From: Bacteroidota bacterium
Lineage (GTDB): Bacteria > Bacteroidota > Bacteroidia > Flavobacteriales_D > Crocinitomicaceae
NCBI GenBank assembly: GCA_024280295.1
Contig: JAJRQK010000035.1
Span: forward strand, 1-64,000
Direction of reading: 5' to 3'
Length of the DNA: 64,000 nucleotides
Shown here: positions 26,142 to 34,157 of the stretch, piece after piece
How the letters are laid out: the number at the start of each line of letters is the position of its first letter
Position numbering within the stretch: position 1 is the stretch's first letter
The notes under the pieces: generated by a model
The model's input: the letters and a program-made list of their open reading frames with translations, nothing else
Database searches by the model: none
Told to the model about the DNA's origin: nothing
Translations under genes and position numbers: made by a program

Positions 26142-26640
26142 TTTCAAATTTCATTTAATTTTTATTCTAGTTATTGCTTCATTCACATGCAATGGACAGA
26201 ATCACGGCATTCAATTGTTTATGGGACTTAATCGACTTGATTATTTGATAGGTATAGGTTACTCACAGAGTGACAACGCATTTCAACTTGAAACTAATAT
26301 AGAGTTCGGATCTGTGTCAACTTTTGTTCAAGTAAGATTGAATCCTCGTTTAAGTATTGAATTAACCTATTACCCCATTCAAACTAAAAAAATTCACATC
26401 GGCCCTTCGATAGGGTATGCTTACTCATTTTTGCAGGTAAATAAGAACACACAGACTTATCATCATTGGCATGAATTACTTGTTGGGTATTCGTTTGAGT
26501 TTGGAGATAAATGGCGTTTTGTTCATCAAGGAATGGCTTCAGTTGTAAATGAAAGGTTCAAAGGTCAAGTTACAAATAGTTCGGTTAATTATACAAATTT
26601 TGGATTTTATGCGCGATTTGGCGTTAAATATTGTTGGTAG
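26035..26640 (+). CDS. outer-membrane beta-barrel-like protein, start uncertain
   Basis: The frame is open from 25987. From about residue 35 of the product starting at 26035 there is a good signal peptide (FKFHLIFILVIASFTCNGQ) followed by about 140 residues of alternating strands ending FGFYARFGVKYCW, as in small Bacteroidota outer-membrane barrels. No ATG, GTG or TTG lies just before the signal peptide: the nearest are a TTG at 26065 and the ATG at 26035, both giving an unusual basic N-terminal extension that overlaps the Cys-rich gene. Either a rare start codon near 26120 is used, translation is coupled to the upstream gene, or the start has been lost. Its 3' end overlaps the next gene by 32 bases. 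Confidence 0.5.
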   Translation: MHFLLNLRIILNARKRNVARSSKVREHIVVNAQRFNFKFHLIFILVIASFTCNGQNHGIQLFMGLNRLDYLIGIGYSQSDNAFQLETNIEFGSVSTFVQVRLNPRLSIELTYYPIQTKKIHIGPSIGYAYSFLQVNKNTQTYHHWHELLVGYSFEFGDKWRFVHQGMASVVNERFKGQVTNSSVNYTNFGFYARFGVKYCW

Positions 26641-27424
26641 TACACTTGTCTTTCTAGTGCTTTTTGGGTGTCAGAAAAAAGATTCATTCAATGACATTTT
26701 GATTATAGGTCATGCAGGAAATGGTCTGGAGAATATCAATACTTTTTTTCACGATAACTCGCTCAAATCGATTGAACTCGCTCTTCAGACTAATGGGTGT
26801 GATGGAATTGAATTGGATGTACAGATTTCACTAGATGGAACATTGTGGTTGTACCATGATCCTAATTTGAGTAGTGAAACGAATGGCGCAGGTTGCATTC
26901 CAGATTTAAATGATGAGTATCTCGAAACGTTGCATTATTCAACACTTGAAAAAGAGAGATTGATCAAATTAGCTGAAATACCGTCTGAATTAATGAGAGG
27001 TAGGACGTTGTATATCGATACTCGGACAATTAGTTCTTGCACTGAATCGGAAATTGATGTTGCGAGTTTTTTAGTGGCAATGAATCATTTCAGGGAAGCG
27101 AATATTGCCGTACTAGACATTGTAATTATCACTGGGTCAGTAGATTGGTTGTCAGTGTTCAAAGCTGATGGATTTAACGTGATAGTGCAGATTGCCTCGA
27201 TGACCGGATATCAACAATTAATTGCAAGTTTTCCACTCATAAATGGAGTAGTTGTAGCCAATCAGAATATTTCTAAAGAAGATGTATCTTTGATTCAGTC
27301 TAACGGAAGGGAAGTTGTAATTTTCAATATGAGGGCTGCGTCTAGTATTCGAAAGGCACTTAAAAAGTTGCCAAATGCAATAATGACTGACAATTTAAAA
27401 AACGCGATAATAGAAAAATATTGA
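26609..27424 (+). CDS. glycerophosphodiester phosphodiesterase-like lipoprotein
   Basis: A 271-residue lipoprotein (lipobox VLFGC, Cys21) with a GDPD TIM-barrel start: IIGHAGNGLEN (His35), CDGIELDVQISLDG (Glu68, Asp70) and LWLYHDP (His83), the catalytic and metal-binding residues of the family. The second half is more divergent and the usual C-terminal motif (GIITDxP) appears as AIMTDNL. It should cleave glycerophosphodiesters in the periplasm, though the short divergent barrel leaves room for another phosphodiester substrate. The start chosen (26609) lies within the preceding barrel gene; its stop overlaps the next start (TGATG, 27422-27426). Confidence 0.78.
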   Translation: MRDLALNIVGSTLVFLVLFGCQKKDSFNDILIIGHAGNGLENINTFFHDNSLKSIELALQTNGCDGIELDVQISLDGTLWLYHDPNLSSETNGAGCIPDLNDEYLETLHYSTLEKERLIKLAEIPSELMRGRTLYIDTRTISSCTESEIDVASFLVAMNHFREANIAVLDIVIITGSVDWLSVFKADGFNVIVQIASMTGYQQLIASFPLINGVVVANQNISKEDVSLIQSNGREVVIFNMRAASSIRKALKKLPNAIMTDNLKNAIIEKY

Positions 27425-27771
27425 TGGGGAAAAATAAAAAGAGCAGAGTTAATGTTGTCTATTCAACCAATCCAGATTTTGGGTACGATCAAGATGAATT
27501 CCTAGATGAAGAGACACTGCCACCTTATAAACAACTAGTATACGTGTCTATCGATCGCAAACAGCGGGGAGGAAAGGAAGTTACTTTAGTTGAAGGTTTT
27601 GTGGGGAAAGATGATGATTTGAAAGACCTCGCTAAATACTTGAAAAGTAAATGTGGCGTTGGTGGTTCAGCAAAAAACGGAGACGTTCTAATTCAAGGGA
27701 AATTTAAAGACAAGGTTGCAGTGTTGTTAGAAGACAAAGGTTATCAAGTTAAAAAGAAAGGGGGGAATTAG
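27424..27771 (+). CDS. SUI1/YciH family translation factor
   Basis: A 115-residue protein with the eIF1/SUI1 fold (PF01253): KEVTLVEGFVGKDDDLKDLA, LKSKCGVGGSAKNGDVLIQG and VAVLLEDKGYQVKKKGG, with the conserved basic loop RKQRGGK. Bacterial YciH proteins are thought to influence start-site selection, perhaps under stress. The N-terminal 40 residues are polar and specific to Bacteroidota. ATG at 27424 overlaps the GDPD stop by one base; the TTG just before it belongs to the preceding frame. Confidence 0.88.
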   Translation: MGKNKKSRVNVVYSTNPDFGYDQDEFLDEETLPPYKQLVYVSIDRKQRGGKEVTLVEGFVGKDDDLKDLAKYLKSKCGVGGSAKNGDVLIQGKFKDKVAVLLEDKGYQVKKKGGN

Positions 27772-28120
27772 TAATATGGCTTGCTGTACCCCGTTAGATG
27801 AAAAAAGAATGCCTGATTTTACGCGATAATCGAAGTCAACCAATAAATTCGATAGAAAAATGAAATTGCATAAAACCAGGCAACCTAAACCAAAAACAAA
27901 CGAAAACTTTATAGATAGTTTTCAAATCTACTAACCTAACTACATGTCTAATATACAATCAATTTTCTGTTCGTTTTGTAAGAAAAATCTAAACGGTAGT
28001 AGTTATTGACTTAAGTGTTTTTTCCTTCAATTTATCTTGTTAAAACTGTTTTGTACTGAATCCTAGTCAAATAAAATCGCATAAAAAATAACGCAATCTT
28101 GATTTTCAATTATCTTTGTC
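27772..28120. other. gene-free region before pyrR
   Basis: About 350 bases. It holds a 17-codon ATG frame at 27776 with no sign of being a gene, a weak hairpin (GAAAACT/AGTTTTC, 27902-27923) and the pyrR promoter box at 28111-28118. No terminator was seen after the SUI1 gene and no PyrR-type attenuator can be recognised. Confidence 0.5.
28111..28118 (+). promoter_or_regulatory. TATCTTTG promoter box of pyrRB
   Basis: Perfect TAnnTTTG match two bases before the first of two consecutive ATG codons (28121, 28124). Transcription should start at or inside the start codon. Confidence 0.5.
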
Positions 28121-28672
28121 ATGATGGAAACGCAAGTCATTCTAAATTCAAAACATTTTGAACTAACAATTAATCGACTTTGCTATCAGTTAATTGAAAC
28201 TCATAACGATTTCTCGAATACTGTTCTGATTGGACTTCAACCGCGTGGAGTGAATGTTTTGGAACGAATTAAATCCCGACTTGAAATCATTCTTGGACGT
28301 GAAGTAATATGTGGAAAGCTTGACATTACATTTTACCGTGATGATTTTAGAAGACGAGAAACCCCAATTATTCCAAGTGCAACTAATATTGATTTTGTCA
28401 TCGAAGGAAAACAGGTTGTTCTAATGGATGATGTCCTTTTTACTGGCCGAACAATTCGATCAGGACTAGATGCATTGCTCGCTTATGGGCGACCAGAAAA
28501 TGTAGAGTTATTATCATTGGTAGATCGAAGATTTAAACGCGATCTTCCTATTCGAGCGAATTATGTTGGGAAAACGGTAGATACACTACTTTCGGAACGT
28601 GTTTCCGTAGAATGGAAAGAAATTGAAGGAGAAGATAAAATCGTACTTTTTACACCAGAAAATAATGGATAA
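28121..28672 (+). CDS. pyrR: PyrR-type uracil phosphoribosyltransferase/regulator
   Basis: A 183-residue type I phosphoribosyltransferase. The PRPP-binding loop is QVVLMDDVLFTGRTIRSGLD (about residues 99-118) and the early segment NTVLIGLQPRGVNVLERI and DITFYRDDF match PyrR, which binds pyr mRNA and also has uracil phosphoribosyltransferase activity. The gene lies directly before pyrB and overlaps it by 8 bases, the usual arrangement. If the message is leaderless, as the promoter position suggests, classical PyrR attenuation in a 5' leader is not possible for this operon. Confidence 0.9.
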   Translation: MMETQVILNSKHFELTINRLCYQLIETHNDFSNTVLIGLQPRGVNVLERIKSRLEIILGREVICGKLDITFYRDDFRRRETPIIPSATNIDFVIEGKQVVLMDDVLFTGRTIRSGLDALLAYGRPENVELLSLVDRRFKRDLPIRANYVGKTVDTLLSERVSVEWKEIEGEDKIVLFTPENNG

Positions 28673-29597
28673 TTTAAGCGTAGATCATTTAACAGGGATT
28701 GATAATCTAACAACGAATGATATTGAGCTTATTTTTAAAACAGCTGATAGTTTCAAGGAGGTAATCAATCGCCCGATTAAAAAAGTACCCTCACTTCGAG
28801 ACATTACTATTGCCAATTTGTTTTTTGAAAACTCTACACGAACTCGACTTTCATTTGAATTGGCAGAGAAACGACTTTCTGCTGATGTTGTGAATTTCTC
28901 AGCAGCTAGTAGTTCTGTTAAGAAAGGTGAAACGCTAATTGATACCGTCAACAATATCCTATCAATGAAGGTTGATATGGTTGTGATGCGCCACCCGAAC
29001 CCTGGAGCGGCAAAATTTCTTTCGGAACGAGTGGATGCTAAAATTGTGAATGCTGGAGATGGGACGCATGAACATCCTACTCAAGCATTGTTGGATGCTT
29101 ATTCGATTCGCGAACGACTAGGTAAGGTTAGTGGAAAGAAAGTAGTAATTGTTGGAGATATACTTCATTCTAGGGTTGCGCTTTCAAATATTTATTGCCT
29201 CCAAAAATTGGGGGCAGAAGTCATGGTGTGTGGACCAACAACACTTATTCCTAAATATATAAGTGAACTTGGAGTACATGTGGAGCACAACTTAGTTGCC
29301 GCATTAGATTGGTGTGATGTTGCAAATATGCTTCGAATCCAACTAGAGCGACAAGAGATGAAATATTTCCCGTCATTGCGCGAATACTCGATGCAATACG
29401 GCTTAACGAAAGATATTTTAGATGGTCTTTCCAAAGAAATTGTAGTAATGCACCCCGGACCTATCAATCGTGGAGTAGAAATTACAAGTGAAGTTGCAGA
29501 TTCATCTCAGTCAATCATTCTAAATCAGGTGGAAAATGGTGTCGCAATTAGGATGGCCGTGATCTATTTATTGGCTTCAAAAATAAAGCGACAATAA
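28665..29597 (+). CDS. pyrB: aspartate carbamoyltransferase catalytic subunit
   Basis: A 310-residue transcarbamoylase. Carbamoyl-phosphate site: FFENSTRTRLSFELAEKRL (Ser-Thr-Arg-Thr-Arg), then VVMRHPNPGA, GDGTHEHPTQALLDAYSI and VVMHPGPINRGVEI, which together are diagnostic for PyrB over ornithine carbamoyltransferase. It forms N-carbamoyl-aspartate, the first committed step of UMP synthesis. The ATG at 28665 lies inside the end of pyrR; a 14-codon extension in frame would lie wholly within pyrR and is rejected. No pyrI follows. Confidence 0.95.
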   Translation: MDNLSVDHLTGIDNLTTNDIELIFKTADSFKEVINRPIKKVPSLRDITIANLFFENSTRTRLSFELAEKRLSADVVNFSAASSSVKKGETLIDTVNNILSMKVDMVVMRHPNPGAAKFLSERVDAKIVNAGDGTHEHPTQALLDAYSIRERLGKVSGKKVVIVGDILHSRVALSNIYCLQKLGAEVMVCGPTTLIPKYISELGVHVEHNLVAALDWCDVANMLRIQLERQEMKYFPSLREYSMQYGLTKDILDGLSKEIVVMHPGPINRGVEITSEVADSSQSIILNQVENGVAIRMAVIYLLASKIKRQ

Positions 29598-29604
29598 ATT
29601 TTAG

Positions 29605-29612
29605 TACATTTG
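29605..29612 (+). promoter_or_regulatory. TACATTTG promoter box of STAS-rnz
   Basis: TAnnTTTG match 40 bases before the ATG at 29653. Confidence 0.4.
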
Positions 29613-29652
29613 AATTGAACCATCAATTTGGAATTAACACAATACTACACGC

Positions 29653-29994
29653 ATGGATTTTGCAGTAAATATAGATAGTGGAACAGCAGTCATAAAGACT
29701 AATGTCGAAAAACTGAATGCATCAAATGCACCAGATTTGAAGGCTGAACTTGTGCAAATCAACAATGGAAGCGTGAACAATATCATTATCGATATGTCTA
29801 AGACTAAGTACTGTGATTCCTCTGGATTGAGTGCAATACTTGTCGCTAATCGAATGTGTAAGGATACAAGTGGACAGTTTATTTTATGTGGCCTTCAATC
29901 AAATGTTCAAAAATTGATTGAAATTGCCCAATTAGATCGTGTATTAACGATTACTAGTGGAGAGGCTGAAGCTATTGCAGAAATTTCTAAGTGA
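29653..29994 (+). CDS. STAS domain protein (anti-sigma-factor antagonist type)
   Basis: A 113-residue single STAS domain: INNGSVNNIIIDMSKTKYCD followed by SSGLSAILVANRMCK, where the Ser after Asp (DSSGL) is the site phosphorylated in SpoIIAA-like antagonists. Such proteins are switched by a GHKL-type kinase and a PP2C phosphatase; the SiaB-like protein at 25330 is a candidate partner by family, though four kilobases away and not in the same operon. In an operon with RNase Z: the stop TGA (29992-29994) lies inside the GTG-A start of the next gene. Confidence 0.88.
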   Translation: MDFAVNIDSGTAVIKTNVEKLNASNAPDLKAELVQINNGSVNNIIIDMSKTKYCDSSGLSAILVANRMCKDTSGQFILCGLQSNVQKLIEIAQLDRVLTITSGEAEAIAEISK

Positions 29995-30908
29995 GTTTTT
30001 CTATTACCATTCTAGGGAGTGGTTCCGCAGTTCCAACTTCTTCTCGAAATCCTACTAGTCAATTCATTGAATGCAATGGGCGACATTTTTTAATAGATTG
30101 TGGTGAAGGAACACAAATGCAAATTCGTAAGTTCGGAATTAGCCTCCAAAAAATCAACCGAATTTTTATATCTCATCTCCATGGGGATCATTATTTCGGG
30201 TTGGTTGGTCTTTTGAGTACCATGCACATGATGGGGAGAACGAAAGAAATTGATGTTTTTGGACCGAAAGGTTTGAAAGAAATAGTTGATGTTCAATTAC
30301 ATGCGGCTGAATCTCGATTGTCTTTCCTTGTTAATGTTATTGAATTGAAACCTGGTTCAGATGGAATTCTTTTTGAGGATAATAAACTAAAAATTACCCA
30401 TTTTCCTCTCTCGCATAAAATCCCCACGAGTGGATTTATTATTCAACAAAAGAAGAGAGAGCGGACATTGATGATTGATAAAGCGAAGGCGGATAAGGTC
30501 AAAGTAGAATATTTTCATAGACTTAAAAAGTGTGAAGATGTCGTTGATGAAAATGGTAAGACGATCGCTTACCTCAAATATACGTCTTCACCTCCAAAAC
30601 CTAAGTCCTATGCTTTTTGTTCGGATACGAGGTACCATGAACCAATTATTGAGTTTATTAAAAACGTAGATGTACTATACCATGAGGCAACATTTACAGA
30701 GATGCTTCTGGATCGAGCGAAAGCTACGCGCCATTCTACAGCTTCTCAAGCGGCAACAATTGCATTAAAAGCAAATGTCGGTGAATTGCTTATGGGGCAC
30801 CTAAGCGCTCGCTACGATGATGGTGTGCAACATGAACTTGAGGCAATTCTAATATTTGAAAAAAGTAGATTTGTTAATGATGGCGATATAATCAACCTTG
30901 AAGCTTAA
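29991..30908 (+). CDS. rnz: ribonuclease Z
   Basis: A 305-residue metallo-beta-lactamase-fold nuclease of the tRNase Z family. Motifs: ITILGSGSAVPTSSRNP at the start, LIDCGEGTQMQI, the metal site FISHLHGDHYFGL, and later FCSDTRYHEPIIE, VDVLYHEATF and a C-terminal MGHLSARY. It cuts the 3' trailer of tRNA precursors. The start is GTG at 29991, overlapping the STAS stop by four bases; no better start exists, since the core begins at once. Length is standard for the short form. Confidence 0.93.
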   Translation: MSFSITILGSGSAVPTSSRNPTSQFIECNGRHFLIDCGEGTQMQIRKFGISLQKINRIFISHLHGDHYFGLVGLLSTMHMMGRTKEIDVFGPKGLKEIVDVQLHAAESRLSFLVNVIELKPGSDGILFEDNKLKITHFPLSHKIPTSGFIIQQKKRERTLMIDKAKADKVKVEYFHRLKKCEDVVDENGKTIAYLKYTSSPPKPKSYAFCSDTRYHEPIIEFIKNVDVLYHEATFTEMLLDRAKATRHSTASQAATIALKANVGELLMGHLSARYDDGVQHELEAILIFEKSRFVNDGDIINLEA

Positions 30909-30916
30909 AGTCAATA

Positions 30917-31376
30917 ATGAGCGATAAAAGGATCTTCTTTGAAAACCTTGACGGATTAAGATTCTTGTCCTTTCATTTTTAATGATTTTCACAATGAAAA
31001 CCCTGATTGAGAGTATTCTTTTGAATATATTACTTTGTTCTAAGTGGGGTTTTAGTCACCTATCTATGATTTACTGCAAAATTATGCTCAGAAATCATCT
31101 GTTAAAATGGGACGGTGCAGATTTATTTCCGCACTTGGGAGGATAAGTTGTGGTATATACTGCTTAAATTTCTTGGAACATTAATTACTTTACTTTAATG
31201 AAACCCTTTGGGCGTGACAACTACTTATGGCAAGTGATTATTTTTAGATACTAATTTTCTTGATCCTTACTGTGTTAATATCAGAATTGGGTTTCAAAAT
31301 TTTAGAATCTCTTTTCTTGAAATTAAAGCAAAAATTCACAGTTACTCAATCAGAAAATAAAATGATTGCCTCTTGA
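30917..31376 (+). pseudogene. decayed acyltransferase-3 gene, relic of a paralogue of the next gene
   Basis: The intergenic stretch 30909-31462 contains scattered pieces of a second acyltransferase. It opens MSDKRIFFENLDGLRFLSF (from 30917), very close to the start of the intact neighbour (FFENLDGFRFLAF), then a stop at about 30980. FVLSGVLVTYL (about 31034-31066) matches its FFVLSGFLITYL. Near the end, KPFGRDNYLWQVIIF and, one frame on, ILIFLILTVLISELGFKILE with LFLKLKQKF correspond to the family C-terminus, ending with a TGA at 31374. Several stops, shifts and a large internal deletion are present (about 150 codons remain of 380). Clearly non-functional. Confidence 0.8.
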
Positions 31377-31462
31377 AAAGAATGAACTGAATTACTATAT
31401 TTCGGGAATTAAATCAATTTTATTGAGGGAGTAAAAAAACAATCTGCTCGATATTAATTTTT

Positions 31463-32620
31463 ATGGCGGAACGCAAAAAAATATTTTTTGAGAATCTTGA
31501 TGGCTTCCGCTTTTTGGCATTTCTTTCTGTCTTTCTTGCGCATAGTTTTCATACGGATGATTTTGCAATACTACATTCCAATACTTATGGGCTAGTAACT
31601 AATAGGTTGTTGGGGAATGCTACTTATGGAATCAATTTGTTTTTTGTTCTTAGTGGTTTTTTAATCACCTATCTTCTTATTGACGAAAAACTCAAGTCAG
31701 GTAAAATTCATATAATTAAATTTTGGATAAGACGGATATTTCGAATCTGGCCTTTGTTCTATTTCGCAGTCGCTTTCGGATTCTTTATCTTCCCGATAAT
31801 CAAGACGTACTTTGGCGAAGTGCCTGAAGAATCTGCGAATATCATTTACTACCTCACCTTTACAAATAATTTTGATTTTATTAATAGCGGACTCCCAGAT
31901 GCCTCAATTCTAGGTGTACTTTGGAGTGTAGCTATTGAAGAGCAGTTTTACTTAGCTTGGCCATTAATATTATTTCTCTTTCCTGTTAAGTATTATTGGA
32001 TTCCATTTAGTGTAATAATTTCAGGTGCCATTGTCTTTCGAGCTATGAATGACAATGGTTTGATTCATGAGTATCATACTTTATCGTGCATTGGAGATAT
32101 GGCAACTGGTGCTTTTGGCGCATGGTTGATTCGGAAACAAAGAGTATTGGATTTCTTTAAGAATGTGAAGATTGAGTGGATTTTGATACTATATGGCTTG
32201 TTCATTATAGTGTTCTTCTATAAAAAAGAAATTTTTTATTGGAACTCATTTATGAGAGTAATTGAAAGGCCTGTGGTTGCAGTACTAATAATAGGTATTC
32301 TTTTAGAACAATGTTATTCAAAGAATTCATTTTACAAAATGGGTAAAATTAAACTTATTTCTAAGTTGGGAATAATCACATATGGACTGTATATTCTTCA
32401 TTTTCTAGGAATCTTAATCACCTTGGTCATCATGCGAAGACTGGGATACGATACTAATCTTTGGTTAGTGATCTTTCTTTCTACAGCTTTATCGTTGGCA
32501 ATTTCTATTGGACTTGCGAAACTTAGTTATCGGTACTTAGAAGCTCCATTTTTTAAGTTAAAAGAGAAATTTGGTTACGTTAAATTTGAACGGAAAGTAA
32601 GTGCTAAAGACACCTCCTAA
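31463..32620 (+). CDS. acyltransferase-3 (OafA/YrhL-like) membrane protein
   Basis: A 385-residue polytopic protein of PF01757. The first helix region NLDGFRFLAFLSVFLAHSFH holds the conserved Arg and catalytic His; NLFFVLSGFLITYLLI, RRIFRIWPLFYFAVAF and LWSVAIEEQFYLAWPLILF follow in the standard order, with about ten helices, ending in a basic tail (YLEAPFFKLKEKF). It transfers acyl groups, commonly acetyl, to surface glycans in the inner membrane. It is the only intact one of three acyltransferase loci in the window and sits directly after the relic of a close paralogue. Confidence 0.88.
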   Translation: MAERKKIFFENLDGFRFLAFLSVFLAHSFHTDDFAILHSNTYGLVTNRLLGNATYGINLFFVLSGFLITYLLIDEKLKSGKIHIIKFWIRRIFRIWPLFYFAVAFGFFIFPIIKTYFGEVPEESANIIYYLTFTNNFDFINSGLPDASILGVLWSVAIEEQFYLAWPLILFLFPVKYYWIPFSVIISGAIVFRAMNDNGLIHEYHTLSCIGDMATGAFGAWLIRKQRVLDFFKNVKIEWILILYGLFIIVFFYKKEIFYWNSFMRVIERPVVAVLIIGILLEQCYSKNSFYKMGKIKLISKLGIITYGLYILHFLGILITLVIMRRLGYDTNLWLVIFLSTALSLAISIGLAKLSYRYLEAPFFKLKEKFGYVKFERKVSAKDTS

Positions 32621-32785
32621 ATAGGGTTTATATGAGATCAGTTTTCTGATTCGAGAAATGTAAATCCTTAAGATTAAAGGGACTATTGAAGTGGAGGACA
32701 TGAGTTCTATTGAAGTATTCATAATCAATAACAAAAACATTCTTTCTTGGTATTTATTTTTTTAATTATTCTATAATAAACTCAA

Positions 32786-33973
32786 GTGAAAAGATCAGTC
32801 TCGATAATTGGTGGTGGACCATCTGCGTTAATACTAGCATCTTTTTTGGATCCAGATTTATTCACGGTTACTATCTATGAAAAGAGTAAATCTATAGGGA
32901 GAAAATTTCTAGTAGCTGGAAAAGGTGGGTTTAATCTTACTCATTCTGAACCTATTGAGGATATGATTGAGAAATATTCGCCAATTGGATTTCTCGATGA
33001 CAGCCTACTCCAATTTTCTAATTCTGATCTGCGAAATTGGTTAGATGAGTTGAATATTTCAACATTTGTTGGCTCGAGTAAACGTGTTTATCCAGAGAAA
33101 GGAATTAAGCCCATTGAAGTGTTAAATGCGATTATGAAACAGTTGAAGCAAAAGACTGTCGAAATTTGCACTAAATATGAGTGGATTGGTTGGGATTCTC
33201 AAGGTGGGTTAGAATTTAATAATCAAGTGATAATTGATACTGATTTTGTTGTATTCGCGCTTGGAGGTTCTTCTTGGAAGGTAACGGGATCTGATGGGAA
33301 GTGGTTAGATAATTTCAAGAAACATGGGGTTGAAGTGGTTGATTTTCGACCATCTAATTGCGCGTTCGAAATAAACTGGCCTACTAATTTTATAAATAAA
33401 TTTAAAGGTGAGCCATTAAAAAATATTGGATTAACTTGTGGAAATCGCTATCAAAAAGGTGAACTAGTAATTACTCAATTCGGACTTGAGGGTAATGCAA
33501 TTTATGCACTAAGTCCTCAAATTCGAGAACAGTTAAATCAAGATGGAAGAGCAAATGTTTATTTAGATTTAAAGCCAATTTTTTCAGAGGAAGAGGTTTT
33601 TCAAAAATTGAACCAATCAACTAAGATGAGTATAAGTGATAAACTACGGAAATCTCTTAACCTAAATCCTGCCCAACAAGCAATTCTTAAGTTATATACC
33701 TCAAAAGAGGAATATATAAATCCATTGCGTTTAGCCAAAACAATCAAAAATCTCCGAATTGAGTTAATTGGAATCTCTGAATTGGATAGAGCTATTTCAT
33801 CAGTAGGAGGGGTTCCCATTGCTTCTGTTACGGATCAATTTGAGCTGAATGCATTACCAAATCATTTTTGTATCGGAGAAATGCTCGATTGGGATGCCCC
33901 AACCGGAGGATATCTCCTTCAAGCATGTTTTAGTATGGGAGTAAAGTTGGCTTCACATTTGAATCTTTCTTAA
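32786..33973 (+). CDS. TIGR03862/HI0933-type NAD(P)/FAD-dependent flavoprotein
   Basis: A 395-residue protein of the BaiN/HI0933 flavoprotein group. It begins with the FAD motif VSIIGGGPSALILASFL, then IGRKFLVAGKGGFNLTHSE, the hallmark of the family, FALGGSSWKVTGSDG in the middle, and a C-terminal GGVPIASVTDQF and WDAPTGGYLLQACFSMG. The reaction is not known for this branch. The start is GTG at 32786 (gtgaaaaga), directly before the FAD strand; there is no upstream in-frame ATG. No promoter box was recognised in the 165 bases before it. Confidence 0.82.
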   Translation: MKRSVSIIGGGPSALILASFLDPDLFTVTIYEKSKSIGRKFLVAGKGGFNLTHSEPIEDMIEKYSPIGFLDDSLLQFSNSDLRNWLDELNISTFVGSSKRVYPEKGIKPIEVLNAIMKQLKQKTVEICTKYEWIGWDSQGGLEFNNQVIIDTDFVVFALGGSSWKVTGSDGKWLDNFKKHGVEVVDFRPSNCAFEINWPTNFINKFKGEPLKNIGLTCGNRYQKGELVITQFGLEGNAIYALSPQIREQLNQDGRANVYLDLKPIFSEEEVFQKLNQSTKMSISDKLRKSLNLNPAQQAILKLYTSKEEYINPLRLAKTIKNLRIELIGISELDRAISSVGGVPIASVTDQFELNALPNHFCIGEMLDWDAPTGGYLLQACFSMGVKLASHLNLS

Positions 33974-34157
33974 ATTTAAGTTTATTTCATTATTATCCTA
34001 TCATAATAGGCAACCGAAATTTATTATGCACGTATAGTAATTGTATCGATAAACAGTCGTTTAGCGATATGTTATTTTGTATTTTTACAATCAAGAGGGA
34101 CTATCTTACATTGGCTTGTTAATTCCTCATTAAATGCTACTACAACGAAAGAACAAC

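Noticed and set aside
27776-27829. 17-codon frame MACCTPLDEKRMPDFTR after the SUI1 gene
   Set aside because: Too short, no promoter box, no family; likely chance.
33994-34007. Hairpin CCTAT/ATAGG after the TIGR03862-type gene
   Set aside because: Only five pairs and no T run; not convincing as a terminator.
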